From Rhodamnia argentea (lineage: Eukaryota > Streptophyta > Magnoliopsida > Myrtales > Myrtaceae): 64,000 nucleotides of DNA. Under the pieces are notes generated by a model. It was not told where the DNA came from. It was given only the letters and a program-made list of their open reading frames with translations, and searched no databases. The stretch is taken from assembly GCF_020921035.1 (NCBI RefSeq), contig NC_063152.1, forward strand, positions 30,131,903-30,195,902, given 5' to 3'. Below are positions 1-11,739 of the stretch, one piece after another. Numbering within the stretch: the first letter of the stretch is position 1; each line of letters begins with the position of its first letter. A program made the position numbers and the translations under genes.

Positions 1-59
1 GTTTTCTTTTCTATTTTACAATCAAACAAGAAATGCATAAATTAACAAATTGATTTGTT

Positions 60-855
60 CTATTTTATGAAGAAAATAAAATACGGGACCACCAAAATTA
101 GGTGTCAACAGTGGACATCGGCCGTCCTACGTGAAACACTTTAGTCCTAGATCTTTTCATATTGATACTAATTCAGTCTATCCGGCTAATTTTGGTTAAA
201 AATCACCGACGTGGATATCGGCCATTCCACGTGGCACACTTTAGCCATAAACCTTTCAATTGGACTAATTTAGCGTTGAAAAAAATATTTCATATTGGTT
301 TCAATTCGGTCTACCTAATCAATTTTTGTTAAAAATTGCTAACGTGGATACCAGATATCCTATGTTGCATGACTGATGCTGACATAGAATTTGTTTTAAT
401 GTTTTAATGGTTTTTTTTTCCTTTCCCTTTTCTATTTGAAGGTCGCTGGCCATCGGCCAAAGGGAAGGGTCAACCTCGTCAGGCCACGCCTAGGCAAGGG
501 CGAGCATTGGTGAGGCCAACCCTCACCTAGGCTAGGGTGACCTTGCCAGCATCACTTGGGCAAGAGTTGGCTTCGCCGGGCGTAGCCTATGGCCGACCGC
601 TAGTGAAAATGGAATGAAAAAAAGAACGGAATAAAAATTATAAAAAAAATGTTTCAAAATATTTAACCACATCAGCATCGATCGTGCCACGTAGGGAAAA
701 TGGCATTCATGTGAGGGATTTTCGGCTTAAACTAGACCGATAGACTAAATTTGATATCAAATCGAAAATTTTTAGGACTAAAATGGTCAAATCGAAAGGT
801 TAAGACCGAATTGACACCAACGCAATAGATTTTGGACTTTTTAGTACTTTTCTCG
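60..855. repeat. Long inverted-repeat (foldback) element with GC-rich core
   Basis: The left arm carries phrases of the type 'tttagtcctagatctttt' and 'gacgtggatatcggcc'. The right arm (about 660-850) carries their reverse complements, including 'tttttaggactaaaatgg' and 'ttggactttttagtac'. The core at about 440-600 is GC-rich (ggccatcggcc, ggccacgcctaggcaagg) inside AT-rich arms. Elements of the same design lie at 15.06-16.13, 42.76-43.73 and 49.2-50.05 kb. No coding sequence is recognised in it. Its ends are approximate. Confidence 0.6.
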
Positions 856-1239
856 ATGATCAAGTTATTGATCCTACCAATTTAATTAAACTTGAAATTA
901 ATGGAGTTTTACATACACCATGAAGGGATGTAATGAAATGGATCATCAACTTTGATTGATGAAAGAGGATGAGAGATGATTATGTGGTTCTCCTTAATCT
1001 CCATTGTGAGATTAATAAGCTGTTCTGAGCAGCGAGAAAATAAATAACAAAATTGTGGGATCCACTTCTTCAAGAAGTTGTAGTCTGTAATAAGCTGTGG
1101 TTTAAAAACCGTTATGCTAATAAAGTCCTAATTTAGATGGCGTGAACACTCTCGTTCTAAGTAAATCAAAGTAAACGCTCAGACAGATACCCAAAATTTG
1201 CAGAAATGGAGTTGCTTCTTTATCATTGGCATCTACACT

Positions 1240-4135
1240 TTAACTTACGGCCGCCCCCGGGTCCTCCGTCCCTTTGATGTCGTCGATGGCTTTCCGACCA
1301 TCGCCAGACCTGTACTCGAGCTTCCCAGTAGGATCGAGGAGCCACGATGCGGCTGCCCCACCGAGAAATCCTCCTACCTGCATATGAAAAATCTTAAGAA
1401 ACGGCACATTACTCGAGATGACGACCACGATATCCGACAAAGATAGATATCCATAAAACAAAATAGGACCGACAACTTTCATCTTTCCCCGGTGAAGCCG
1501 CGCACAGATCATCCCAAAGGTTTTCGTTTTGTCAACAGAAGACCACAAAGTAATGTTCCAGATACAGTCTAGTGAACTTCCAGTAGAAATGAAAGCACAT
1601 TGTAAACACAGAGACAGAAAAATTGACGCTATACTCACATGTGCCCAGTAATCAATACGTTTAATCATGAGCCCAAGGATCTGCAGAAAGGACATTCGGC
1701 ATATTAACTTCTCTTGCAGATACAAGCATGCTCACTTAGACAAAAGCTGAGTTCCTGGATGCACTTCTGATTCTGGCTGCATTTGGGTCAGCATTCCCAA
1801 AGAGTTTTGGGGAAATGCAAAGTAGTTTAACCTCTGGCTGAGTTTGAAAAGGCTTGCCAAACACCCCAACATTTCGCCAAGGGGCTTGAGAGACCCAAAG
1901 CCCCTTGGGACTGCTTGCTAGCCATACACTAAGGTGCCGCGGAAGGCAGGATGGAAGAATAAAACACATTTTAAAAAAGCTTGAATGAGCTATAGTTGCT
2001 TGAAAGGAGCATACCATGTTATATAGAAGTATTTGTCCTATGTAGTCTAGACCTTTGTCAGCATCTCCGGTCAGGCCTCTATGCCTCAAGAAGTGAACAG
2101 CCAGGTAACCAACCTAAATAAAGCACCAGATGCATAGCAATGACCTTTGTTAACTGGAAAATGCTGGTCTTCAACTGGATTTCTGCTACATGTTTGTTAG
2201 CCTTGAAAGCATTATGTTCTATAGATCAGGCTCGATGTTCTGAGGTTCGAATTGTGCTCGATGACATTTCAAGAGGACTCACCAGTCCGAAAAATGCTCC
2301 AGAAGCACCTACGGAAGAAGCTTTGTTAAACCTATAACTCATTGCTGAACCTGTAGAATGCCGAGTTTTATTAAGGATCAGTAAACATGCAACTGTATGA
2401 TTGCATCAGTATGTCCGAGCTGTTACTTGCAATTCCAGAGGTGACGTAAACCAATAGAAATCGTTCCGGGCCAGCGACTGCTTCCACCTTGGGACCAATG
2501 GCATTTAGACCCAAGCAATTAAGCTGCAAAGACAAACTTAAGTAACAAATCTGTTGACAAATGATTCATAAAAAGTTGAGCATTATAATCGCAAACAGAC
2601 CAGGAGGTGCGTGACGTTCTCATGTAAGAAATTCGATGTGGCCAGCCTCCACCATTGTCCCTTGTCGATGAGATGGTTGACCTGCAAAGTGAATCCACGC
2701 CATGAACTCCGGTGATGCAAGTTGCATTCCACAAGAAAAGACATAGGCCTTCCATTCTCTTCAACTGTCTAACCTGAGCACCCCAAGCGAGCAGTTTCCC
2801 CCAAGTTGCGACTTGTCCACAATATACTCTGAGAAAGAGAGGAACAAAACAAGAAACTGGAAATTCGGACAAGAAGAAAGACAAAATTGCTGCAGTGGGC
2901 AGGAAAAAAATCCCAAAAAATAAAAGAAAGAAAAGAAAAACAGCAGCAGATGATTCAACAAAATGACATTTCTATATATTGCTACCCACAAGATATTGAT
3001 GGTAAGAAACACGTCTGTCATCAGTCTAGCATAGGAGGGCTTTCTTCAGGATTTTTCCGGAGACGGCGTGCCATCAGTTCCACCTTCTCTTCCATCAGAA
3101 AAATGGAGAACAGGTGAACATGTGGATGAAAAGGCGTCTCTTGATAACCGAAGAAACTCGATTCCGGTGCAGGAGAGGACTCTTTCCCACCAAATATCCT
3201 TCAATCTCTGCAAAACGATCAAGAGACGAGCGATTCTCTGTTTAGCAGCAGGGTTACATAGCAGAACAAAGTGTGGGCAACTAGGAATGTTTAAGGTTAC
3301 TCGTATCGCAAGCAAGCTCTCTATCATTGGCTTACTCTACGGGTAAGCATTAAGTAGGGAGCTTCATCATATTTGTATCAAGTTGGAATGAAAGACAAAA
3401 TATGCCTCCAGCATATTTTTGAAAAGGGCTTGGTAGACCCATTGCCAGACTAGTAACAAATAGAGGTTGAAGCTGCCCTAGGAAAAGGCGGTCCATGAAC
3501 TTAATCAATCAAAGTTACTACCCGGCGCCAAGTACTACCTTTACGCAAGGCTTTGCTACTTCAGGTCTTTTAACTGAAATGCATCAATCCGAAACAGTAG
3601 TACTCTTCAATCCCAATGGTTATTGATGCATGCATTGGTGGACCTCGAGACTGAAACTTGCTTTGAGGCCTATATCAATGGAGTGCAGTTCCCACGAAAA
3701 CAAAAAAAAAACCAATCTTGTTCTCAAATGATGAACCAATCTTGCAACTGCACGTTGTTCGACCTTTTGATCTTGTGTACTGAATCCCAAAAGGCCAATC
3801 CAAGGAGAGAATGCGAAAACTCTCGAGTGAACAACTTTGCTTTTCTTGCTTGTTCATTGAAAAGCTTGAAAGGGAATTAAACTAACAATACGAGAGTGAG
3901 AAGGTCAAACCTGGGAGGAGAAACCGGTAAGACAGCGGCCGAGGTGTAGAGAAGCCGCGTCAGTGATCAGATGGATGGCCGTGGGGCCAGAAGAGCAACC
4001 AGCGATCAACTTTCCTAGTCGCCGGAACGGGCAGTGCTGGTGGTAATAAGGAGACGTGGGGTTTGCAGATGATGCCAGCACCTTTCTCGGAGCGAAATCA
4101 GTAGTTTGTCCTGCTGGTTCGACAATGTACTCCAT
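1240..4135 (-). pseudogene. Rhomboid-like intramembrane protease gene (RBL10-type), copy A, premature stop
   Basis: Nine exons join in phase to 1023 nt: 4135-3911, 3207-2990, 2828-2774, 2681-2601, 2523-2427, 2350-2283, 2113-2015, 1680-1639, 1377-1240. Rhomboid landmarks are WWRLATSNFLH, a segment ending in the serine motif GASGAFFGL, and the last-helix motif RIDYWAHVGGFLGG, so the Ser and His of the catalytic dyad are both present. Plant RBL10-type proteins are plastid membrane proteases; the basic, Ser/Pro-rich N-terminus fits a transit peptide (inference). In exon 2 an in-frame TGA at 3046-3048 stands where copy B has CGA (Arg). It truncates the product at about 128 residues, before the membrane core. 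A start at the downstream ATG (MTDVFL) could rescue the core without the N-terminus. All splice sites look canonical. I call it a pseudogene because of the stop, but recent nonsense, read error or downstream initiation are possible. Confidence 0.75.
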
Positions 4136-4649
4136 TGCTGCAGAAGTCAGTGCTGGTGGTAAAATTCCCTCTGAACTATGTTACGAGCACGGCACACAAT
4201 CGGACGAAGCAGCAAGAAGAACTCTTAAACGTGGGAGAGAATGGGTATGGTTGAGATATTGTAGGGACGTTTACGTTGGAGTTGCTATTGTGGCGGCAGA
4301 CCCCATTGACTTCCTCTTCCTGCTTTTCCGCTCAGGAACGTACGTTCAACGATGGAACATATGTTACTAAAGATCATCTGAATTTACTGCCGGAGGCTGC
4401 GGATTACCTCGAAAAAATCGTAAACGCCTTCATTTCCCTACTCTTTCAATCTTGGATTTGCTAAGCTTGAAATCCTATTTTGTATCTCTCCAGTATTATT
4501 CAGCTTAATGAACGGAAATTTTCTTTCAACAAAAAAAAAAAAGAAAATCTCATATTGGTGAGTCATGTCACCCATGAACCCTTTCAATCTTAATATTGGC
4601 GGGTCATGCATGTCGCTCTCGGACACCTATTGAACAAAGTATAAAAGTA

Positions 4650-4678
4650 ACAAGAAGAAGAAGAAGAAGAAGAAGAAG
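4650..4678. repeat. (AAG)n microsatellite
   Basis: About nine perfect AAG units upstream of rhomboid copy A. The equivalent place in copy B (near 20030) has poly-A instead. Confidence 0.9.
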
Positions 4679-6681
4679 TAACCCCGAAAAACCTAAGTCT
4701 GAAAATTACCGACCACCACCCATCTCTCCCTCATTTTCACTCTCTACTTAATGATATTTGTTTTGAAGGATGTTGGTATATGTCTAAAACAGGTGGATTT
4801 CAAAAGAACCTAAAATTGAAAGAAATGTCGATATGCAAGTTTCGAACAAGTTAGAAACATTGAATGATTTAACTTCTTTTGTGAGATTAGTGTTATTGTG
4901 ACTATGTTTATACTTAACGAATATTAAGGAAAAAAAGTCGTGACTTAGTCTATCCTTCAAATTATAGTTATGTATATTAAATTGAGTACATAAATTGTGT
5001 ACTTATTCACATCTTGAAGTAAGTTAATAATTTAAAAATATAAATGTTATTCATCTAATGGGATATATTTCTCTATTATTAATTTAATTTTCAATTAACT
5101 GAATAAATATATCAATATATATTCCCATTTCTTTTCCAATTTTAAAATTAATAAGAGATAAAAGTCGAAAGGATATATGTTCCTGAAGGATGAAAATTAC
5201 AATTTCAATATATTTTGTCTCTTTTTAATTTTTTATTTCGAGAGAAAAAATTTACACAGATTCACATTAAATTATAGCTGTTAGATGCCTTATCCGTCTC
5301 ATTTTTTTGAAAATCAACCTCAATAAAAGAAAAGTTTGGAGATAACAAATTAATAAATCACTGCTTATTGGACGAATGTGAGCCACATGGCAAAATTATG
5401 CCATTTGCCTTGTTACACGGTGATCACACTCTTCTAAGATGATCAAACAACAACTATGCATACATACAAAGCAATACCTAGAACTCATACTTTAGTCCCA
5501 ACATGTAACATTCATATCAAATCAAATATGAGTTGTTTCATCTCAAGAAAGCTTTAAGCAAGTTAGAAATGCTCATTTAATCCCCATCACAGTTCAAATA
5601 TCAATGGTCAAGTCCATTGATCAATCTTTATTATGAGCCACGTTAGTGGTCCATTCCATTGAATAACTATTACTTAATATACTACCATGGTCATGACACA
5701 ACGCCGGCCGATAAGGCGACCAAAATTCGCCTCTTGAAAAGTTCTCCACTTATAATGCCAGCAGTTCGGCCCCGAAGGATATATCCTAAAATCGGTGTGC
5801 ATATCCAAAAGTCCCCGACCAAGTTTATATTCATATTAAATATAAAACAATCATTCTTTAATACTAGAAATCCACAATACATTTCATAAACTGAAACTAG
5901 TAACATTTTTGCAACACATTTCATCTGCTAGAAGCCTAGAAGCACCTTTCTTAAAGCATTTCTTGTATCATCCATAAATCTTTTCCTTAATTAATCCGCA
6001 GAGTAATACATATATATTTCCTCACAACCTTGCATAATAGGTCTTCTAAAACATTTGTAAATAACCAAAAAATAGTAAATGCTCAATCCTACTTTGCATG
6101 CAATAACAATGTCATTTGGTAACACATACCATGCATAATCCATCACTTTGAAATATGAGTTTTAAAACTTCAAAAAAGAGATAGTACTACTCACATGAGA
6201 ATGTCGACAACTAACAACACGCAGCTAAACGAGTCGGCGATCTTGTAATCCTAACAATCAAACGAAAATTGAGATCAAAACCAAGTAAAATACTACAACA
6301 ACTATGAGTCGCCTAAACTACGCTTAAATGCTAAAAAAACAAGTCTTATGCGTAAGCAAATTGAACACCTAAAGCAATAATTCAAGCCGTTTGCTATGCT
6401 TAACTCACACGCAAAACCCTTAAATTCTCATTCCGACCAAACCATTGCTTCAAAATGAGTTTTGTCAAAACCCTGAGCTCTACAACGTCATAATATACCA
6501 TTTTCATGAAATCCCAAAGCTCAACAACTCAAAAATCAGACTTCTCGGCTCAAATTTCACTAAATTTTGAATTCAAGTCATAACTCCAAATATTACCTCA
6601 ATTGGAAGAATGAAGGGTGCGAGTACTGACTTGGTATTACGAATCGGAGTTGAATTGGCTTGGTGAGATATCCGTTGTGAG

Positions 6682-6864
6682 TGTTAGAATGTAGTGTGTT
6701 GTATAGTTTTCCCTTGCATTTCTTCTTTCTCTTTAGTCCCACATAGGAAGATTGCTAGGCTCATTTACTCCTCTAAGCCTATATAAAGGCTTCTCATGTA
6801 CATTGTTCAACACACCATTATTAGAGAACAAATACCATTCTCTTTTAATCTTTCTTTCTTATCA
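6682..6864 (+). repeat. Copia 5' LTR
   Basis: 183 bp, begins TGTTAGAATG and ends TTATCA. A promoter-like 'cctatataaagg' sits at about 6777-6788, the expected TATA of the element's U3 region, and the R/U5 part follows. Confidence 0.93.
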
Positions 6865-6877
6865 TGGTATCAGAGCC
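6865..6877 (+). other. Copia primer binding site (initiator tRNA-Met type)
   Basis: TGGTATCAGAGCC lies immediately after the LTR. This is the usual plant primer binding site complementary to the 3' end of initiator tRNA-Met. Confidence 0.9.
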
Positions 6878-6894
6878 ATTTCATTGTCTTGAAG

Positions 6895-7026
6895 AGTATG
6901 CTCTGCGGTTGCCATTAATTGGATCTTCCGCATCGGAAAATAAGACAATAAGCTCATTATTTTTTAAAGTATGCTCTGCGGTTGCCATAAATTGGATCTT
7001 CCGCATCAGAAATTAAGATAATGAGT
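6895..7026 (+). repeat. 73-bp tandem duplication in Copia leader
   Basis: AGTATGCTCTGCGGTTGCCA occurs at 6895 and again at 6968. Each is followed by a near-identical stretch ending with a 'cttccgcatc' block and a 'taagacaata/taagataatg' tail. It lies between the primer binding site and gag. Confidence 0.85.
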
Positions 7027-7163
7027 TTAGGGCTTTTGGGCCATCATCCTTGCTCGTTCTAATCCGAGCTTCTTCTTTCTCGATCATTTCGATCATTTTT
7101 TTTTTTTCTCTTCAACCTCAATCCATATTTCTAGCTTTGCCGGTGATTTCTTTTTCTGTCGTC

Positions 7164-10100
7164 ATGGGTGATTCTAGTGACCGTATTGACGTCAAACTCG
7201 ATGGTTCAAACTATTCTCTTTGGAAACCATCGGCAATGGCAGCACTTGTTTACCGCGACCTGTTTGAGCATGTTGAGGGACTTTGTCCTTGTCCCGATGC
7301 TCTTCAAAGCAACTCATCTGATGAAGTTGCGAAACGTGCCGCTGAAATTCGAGCATGGAAAGTTGCTGATCGGAAGGCATGGGCGATCATTTTTGGTTCC
7401 ATTGATCCTGCTCTTCGCCCACAATTTTCTAATATTGTTGAGGCGAAAAGGTTATGGGATTAGCTTGCCGAGATGTTCACCCGCACGGGGGACATTCGAG
7501 TCTATCAATTGGAGCAAGAACTTTACAATGCTACGCAAGGGTCTCGCTCTATTCGAGATTTCTACAATTACATGCACTCACTTTGGAGTCAACTGGATAT
7601 TCTTGCTCCTATTCTCTGCCCATCATGCCCGAATTGTACTCGGTGTCCATCTACTCGGCTTCGGACTCAAGATAGGCATCGTCTACATTCCTTTCTTATG
7701 AAGCTCGGCTCTTCCTATGAAGGTGTTCGCAGCCAACTTCTTCACCGCTCTCCAAGACCATCCCTCCTTGACGCTGTCAAAGAATTACGATCCGAGGAAA
7801 CTCGTCTTGGTCTTCTTTCCTCCTCGGCGGTTTCTGATTCAACCGCTATTTTGGCTGCTCCACCACGTGTTCCGCCTACGGTTTTGGCTGCTCCACCACG
7901 TCCTTCACCTACTCGTGGTCCTCGCCGCCTTTCATGTACATATTGTCATCGTCTTGGTCATGACGAGGCACATTGTTGGAAGAAGAGAAATGCTTCACGC
8001 CCGTCTGCATCACCACGAGTTACTACCGCATCTCCAATCTCTCAACCTATTACTCTGGTTTCTCCCTCTACGGATGACCGTATTGCTGCTCTTGAGGCCC
8101 GGCTTGCACGATTGAGTCCTTCTACGCCCTGGTCTTTTCCCGATTCTGGTACTTCTACAACTTTCTCATCTGCTGGGAGCACTGCTGCAGCTACTCCACC
8201 TTCGGGTGATATTTCTACTACTTGGGTACTTGACTCGGGAGCTGCTAGACATATGTCTAGTTCCACTGTTTTTCTCACTAAGCTCTCTGAGCTCAAGCAA
8301 CCAGCACATTTCTTTTCTGCTAATGGTTCTCCTCTACTAGCTACCCGACAGGGTACTCTTACCATCTCTAAAGATTTCAATGTCCCTAATGTGTTACATG
8401 TTCCCTCTTTGGCTCTCAATTTATTATCCGTTGGACAACTCACCGATGTTGGATGTACCGTAAGCTTTACAAATAGCTCCTGCTTTGTGCGGGATCGTTT
8501 GAGTGGCAAGATGATTGGCGAGGGCAGTAGACGGGATGGACTTTATATTATGCAACATCTCCATCTTCCAACTTCTTCTCCTCCTCATCCTGTGTTGGCT
8601 ACCCTCGATCTTGCTCGGTGGCATCAACGTCTTGGACATATTCCGGCTTCTCGTCTCACTGTTCTTCACCAACAAGGTGCTTTGGGTCCTATTTCTTCTA
8701 GTAGTCTTCCTCCATGTTCTATCTGCCCTTTGGCCAAGCAATCTGCTAAGCCTTTTCCCGTTAGTAACTCTAGAACTAGTGCGATTTTCGATCTTGTTCA
8801 TTCCGATGTTTGGGGTCCTGCCCCGCTCTCTTCCAAGAGTGGTTTCAAATATTATGTATCTTTTATTGATGATTATTCTCGTTATACATGGATCTATCTT
8901 ATGCGTCAACGTAGTGATTTCTTTTCCATCTATCGGTCTTTTACTTCCATGGTTTCCACACAATTTAATACAAAAATCAAAGTTTTTCGTTCGGATTCGG
9001 GGGGAGAATATCTCTCTGGTGTCTTTCGTTCCCTCTTAGCTAGTGATGGTACACTTCCTCGGTTATCTTGTCCTGGGGTTCCAGCTCAAAATGGAGTTCT
9101 TGAACGCAAGCACCGTCATATTCTAGAGACCACTCGAGCTCTCTTACTTGGCACATCCGTTCCTACCGAGTTTTGGGCTGAGGCTCTTCTCACGGCTGTT
9201 CATCTAATTAATCGCCTACCCTCATCTGTTCTCCATCAAGACACTCCGTTTCAGCGTCTCTACTCTCGACCTCCTAGCTATAATCATCTTCGAGTTTTTG
9301 GATGTACTTGTTTTGTCATTCTTCCACTCACCGAACGTACAAAGCTTACCGCCCGCTCTATCCCATGTGCATTCTTGGGTTACAGCACTGAGCACAAAGG
9401 TTATCGTTGTTATGACCCAAATGCGCGACGTGTACGTATTTCTCGTGATGTTACGTTTCATGAACACATCCCTTTCTTTCCGACAAATACTACACCTCAT
9501 GTTTCGTCTCCTGTTCCATTTATGGATTTTCCCGTTGATCCTCTACTCGACCCTTCTAGTCCCTCTTCTACATCGGATCTAGATATATTGCCACCTTCTC
9601 CATCTTCACCTTGTGCTGCACCTCCCGCTGAATCTGGCCTCGACGATTCTGCACAACTAGAGCCACGCCGTAATCCTCCTCGAGATCGGCGTCCACCTGC
9701 CCGGTATGTTGCTGCTACTTCTTATTCTACTGAGTTTGGTTCCTTTTTAGCTGCTTGTTCATGCTTGTACAAGAACCTAATAGTTATCGCGAGGCGTTCA
9801 AGCATGTAGAATGGCGCCGAGGCTATGTCTCGAGGAACTCTCGGCTTTGGAGAGTACTGGTACTTGGGAGCTTGTGCCTCTTCCTCCCGGTCGCTCCCTC
9901 GTATCTTGCCGATGGATATATAAGATTAAGACTCGTTCTGATGGCGGTATTGAGCGTTACAAAGCTCGTCCGGTTGCTCGAGGTTTTTCGCAAGAGTATG
10001 GTATCGATTATGAGGAGACCTTTGCTCCCGTAGCAAAGATGACATCTGTCCGTGCTTTATTAGCCGTTGCTTCAATTCGCAGTTGGCCTCTCTTTCAGCT

Positions 10101-11298
10101 TGATGTGAAGAATGCCTTTCTTCACGGTGATCTTCAGGAAGATATCTTTATGCAACCTCCGCCAGGTCTTGCTCATACCTGCGGACGGGTTTGCCGCTTG
10201 CGACGGGCTCTTTATGGTCTCAAACAGGCCCCTCGTGCTTGGTTTGAGAAGTTCGGTGATGCTATTCAGTCTGCTGGTTTCACTCAAAGTGAGGCTGATC
10301 ATGCTATGTTTGTTCATACCTCTTCTTCAGGCTGCACTATTCTTCTTCTTTATGTTGATGATATGGTCATCACCGGAGATGATCGTGACCATATTGAGCA
10401 TACCAAGCGGCACCTTCAGCAACATTTTGCCATGAAGGATCTAGGACCACTACGCTATTTTCTTGGGCTTGAGATTGCTCGTAGTTCACGTGGTATTCTC
10501 ATTTCTCAGCAGAAATATACCACCGATGTTCTGTCCGGGGCTGCTTTATCGGATTCACGTACTGCTGCCACTCCTATTGAGCTAAATCAGAAGTTTTGCC
10601 CGGATGATGGAGAACCTCTTTTCGATGTCACCCGCTATCGAACCTTGGTTGGCGGTCTTGTTTATCTTACTATATCCCGACCCGACATCGCATATGCTGT
10701 TCATGTTGTCGGTCGGTTTGTTCTTGCTCCTCGAACAACTCATTATGCGGCTGTTCTAAGGATTTTGCGCTATCTTCGAGGCACTTTATCGCGTTCCTTA
10801 TTTCTACCATCTTCTTCTGCTCTTAAGTTGCGTGCCTATTTCGATGCTGATTGGGCTTCCAATGTCACCGATCGCAAATCTATCACTGGTTATTGCATTT
10901 TTCTTGGCGATTCACTTATTTCTTGGCGTTCCAAGAAACAACATATTGTCTCACGCTCCTCTACTGAGTCCGAGTATCGTGCTATGGCCGACACTACTGT
11001 TGAGATTGTTTGGCTTCGCCGCTTACTTGCTGATATGGGTGTTTCACTTCCGGATCCTACTCCTCTACATTGTGACAACAAGAGTGCCATTCATATCGGT
11101 GCAAATCCAGTCTTTCATGAGCGTACCAAACATATCGAGATCGATTGTCATCCGACTCGTCATCATCTTCAAGCTCGCACTATTTCACTTCCTTTTGTTG
11201 GAACCGAGAATCAACTTGCCGATTGTTTTACGAAGGCTCTTACATCACAACGATTTAAATTTCTTCTTTCCAAACTCTCGCTATTTGATCCACCTTGA
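7164..11298 (+). pseudogene. Copia gag-pol polyprotein gene, one nonsense and several frameshifts
   Basis: Starts at the ATG of MGDSSDRID. Order of domains: gag; CCHC zinc knuckle (CTYCHRLGHDEAHC) at about 7938-7979; aspartic protease with DSGA at about 8230; pre-integrase GAG domain (WHQRLGHI); integrase core with DD-E residues (HSDVWGP, RSDSGGEY, LERKHRH); reverse transcriptase with YVDD at about 10350; RNase H (DADWAS, STESEYRA) to the stop at 11298. Damage: an in-frame TAG at 7461-7463 in gag, and a shift out of the gag-integrase frame at about 9750-9770 followed by a return to the reverse-transcriptase frame near 9812-9826. The rest of the reverse transcriptase and RNase H reads open for 495 codons. 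The element is therefore not autonomous as read, yet the near-identical LTRs say it moved recently. Confidence 0.92.
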
Positions 11299-11302
11299 GT
11301 TT

Positions 11303-11311
11303 GAGGGGGGG
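11303..11311 (+). other. Copia polypurine tract
   Basis: GAGGGGGGG lies directly before the 3' LTR, the second-strand primer expected at this place. Confidence 0.85.
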
Positions 11312-11494
11312 TGTTAGAATGTAGTGTGTTGTATAGTTTTCCCTTGCATTTCTTCTTTCTCTTTAGTCCCACATAGGAAGATTGCTAGGCTCATTTACTC
11401 CTCTAAGCCTATATAAAGGCTTCTCATGTACATTGTTCAACACACCATTATTAGAGAACAAATACCATTCTCTTTTAATCTTTCTTTCTTATCG
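11312..11494 (+). repeat. Copia 3' LTR
   Basis: 183 bp. By eye identical to the 5' LTR except for the final base (G instead of A). Confidence 0.93.
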
Positions 11495-11739
11495 GTGAGA
11501 ACCATTATTTTCCCTCTCTCTTCTTTATTCTTCTCCCCCTTTTGTCTTTTTCTTTGCGTCGCGAGCATATGATCTTTTAATAAGACGAGTGTCGGCTATT
11601 GATTATTACTGAGTCAATGTCTTTTATTTCTATTTTGTTAAGGTAGGTCCCACTACCTGTTGGCCAAGTCAAAAAGCAACTCTTACATTTTATCCTCTTT
11701 AAAAGAATTTTCGTCATCGATATTTGAATAAATGATAAC

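Larger units (their letters stand above)
856..5430. repeat. Segmental duplication, copy A
   Basis: This block is repeated in direct orientation at about 13285-21120. The left edge (gatcaagttattgatcct, then gatgaaagag) matches 13288-13400. The rhomboid-like gene inside aligns exon for exon, and the right part (4690-5430, with gccacatggcaaaa then ccatttgcctt) matches 20285-21110. Copy B has about 3.5 kb of extra repeat DNA between its left edge and the gene. Within copy A, 856-1239 and 4136-5430 flank the gene and hold no other gene I recognise. Confidence 0.75.
6682..11494 (+). mobile_element. Complete Ty1/Copia LTR retrotransposon
   Basis: Two 183-bp LTRs, a primer binding site directly after the 5' LTR, a gag-pol region in Copia order (integrase before reverse transcriptase) and a polypurine tract before the 3' LTR are all present. 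The 5-bp duplication GTGAG flanks the insertion (6677-6681 and 11495-11499). By eye the LTRs differ only at the last base (A at 6864, G at 11494), which indicates a recent insertion. It lies inside an older Gypsy LTR. Confidence 0.95.

Noticed and set aside
3068-3346. Plus-strand frame of 92 codons across rhomboid copy A
   Set aside because: Shadow of rhomboid exon 2 on the other strand; the equivalent in copy B is not conserved as protein.
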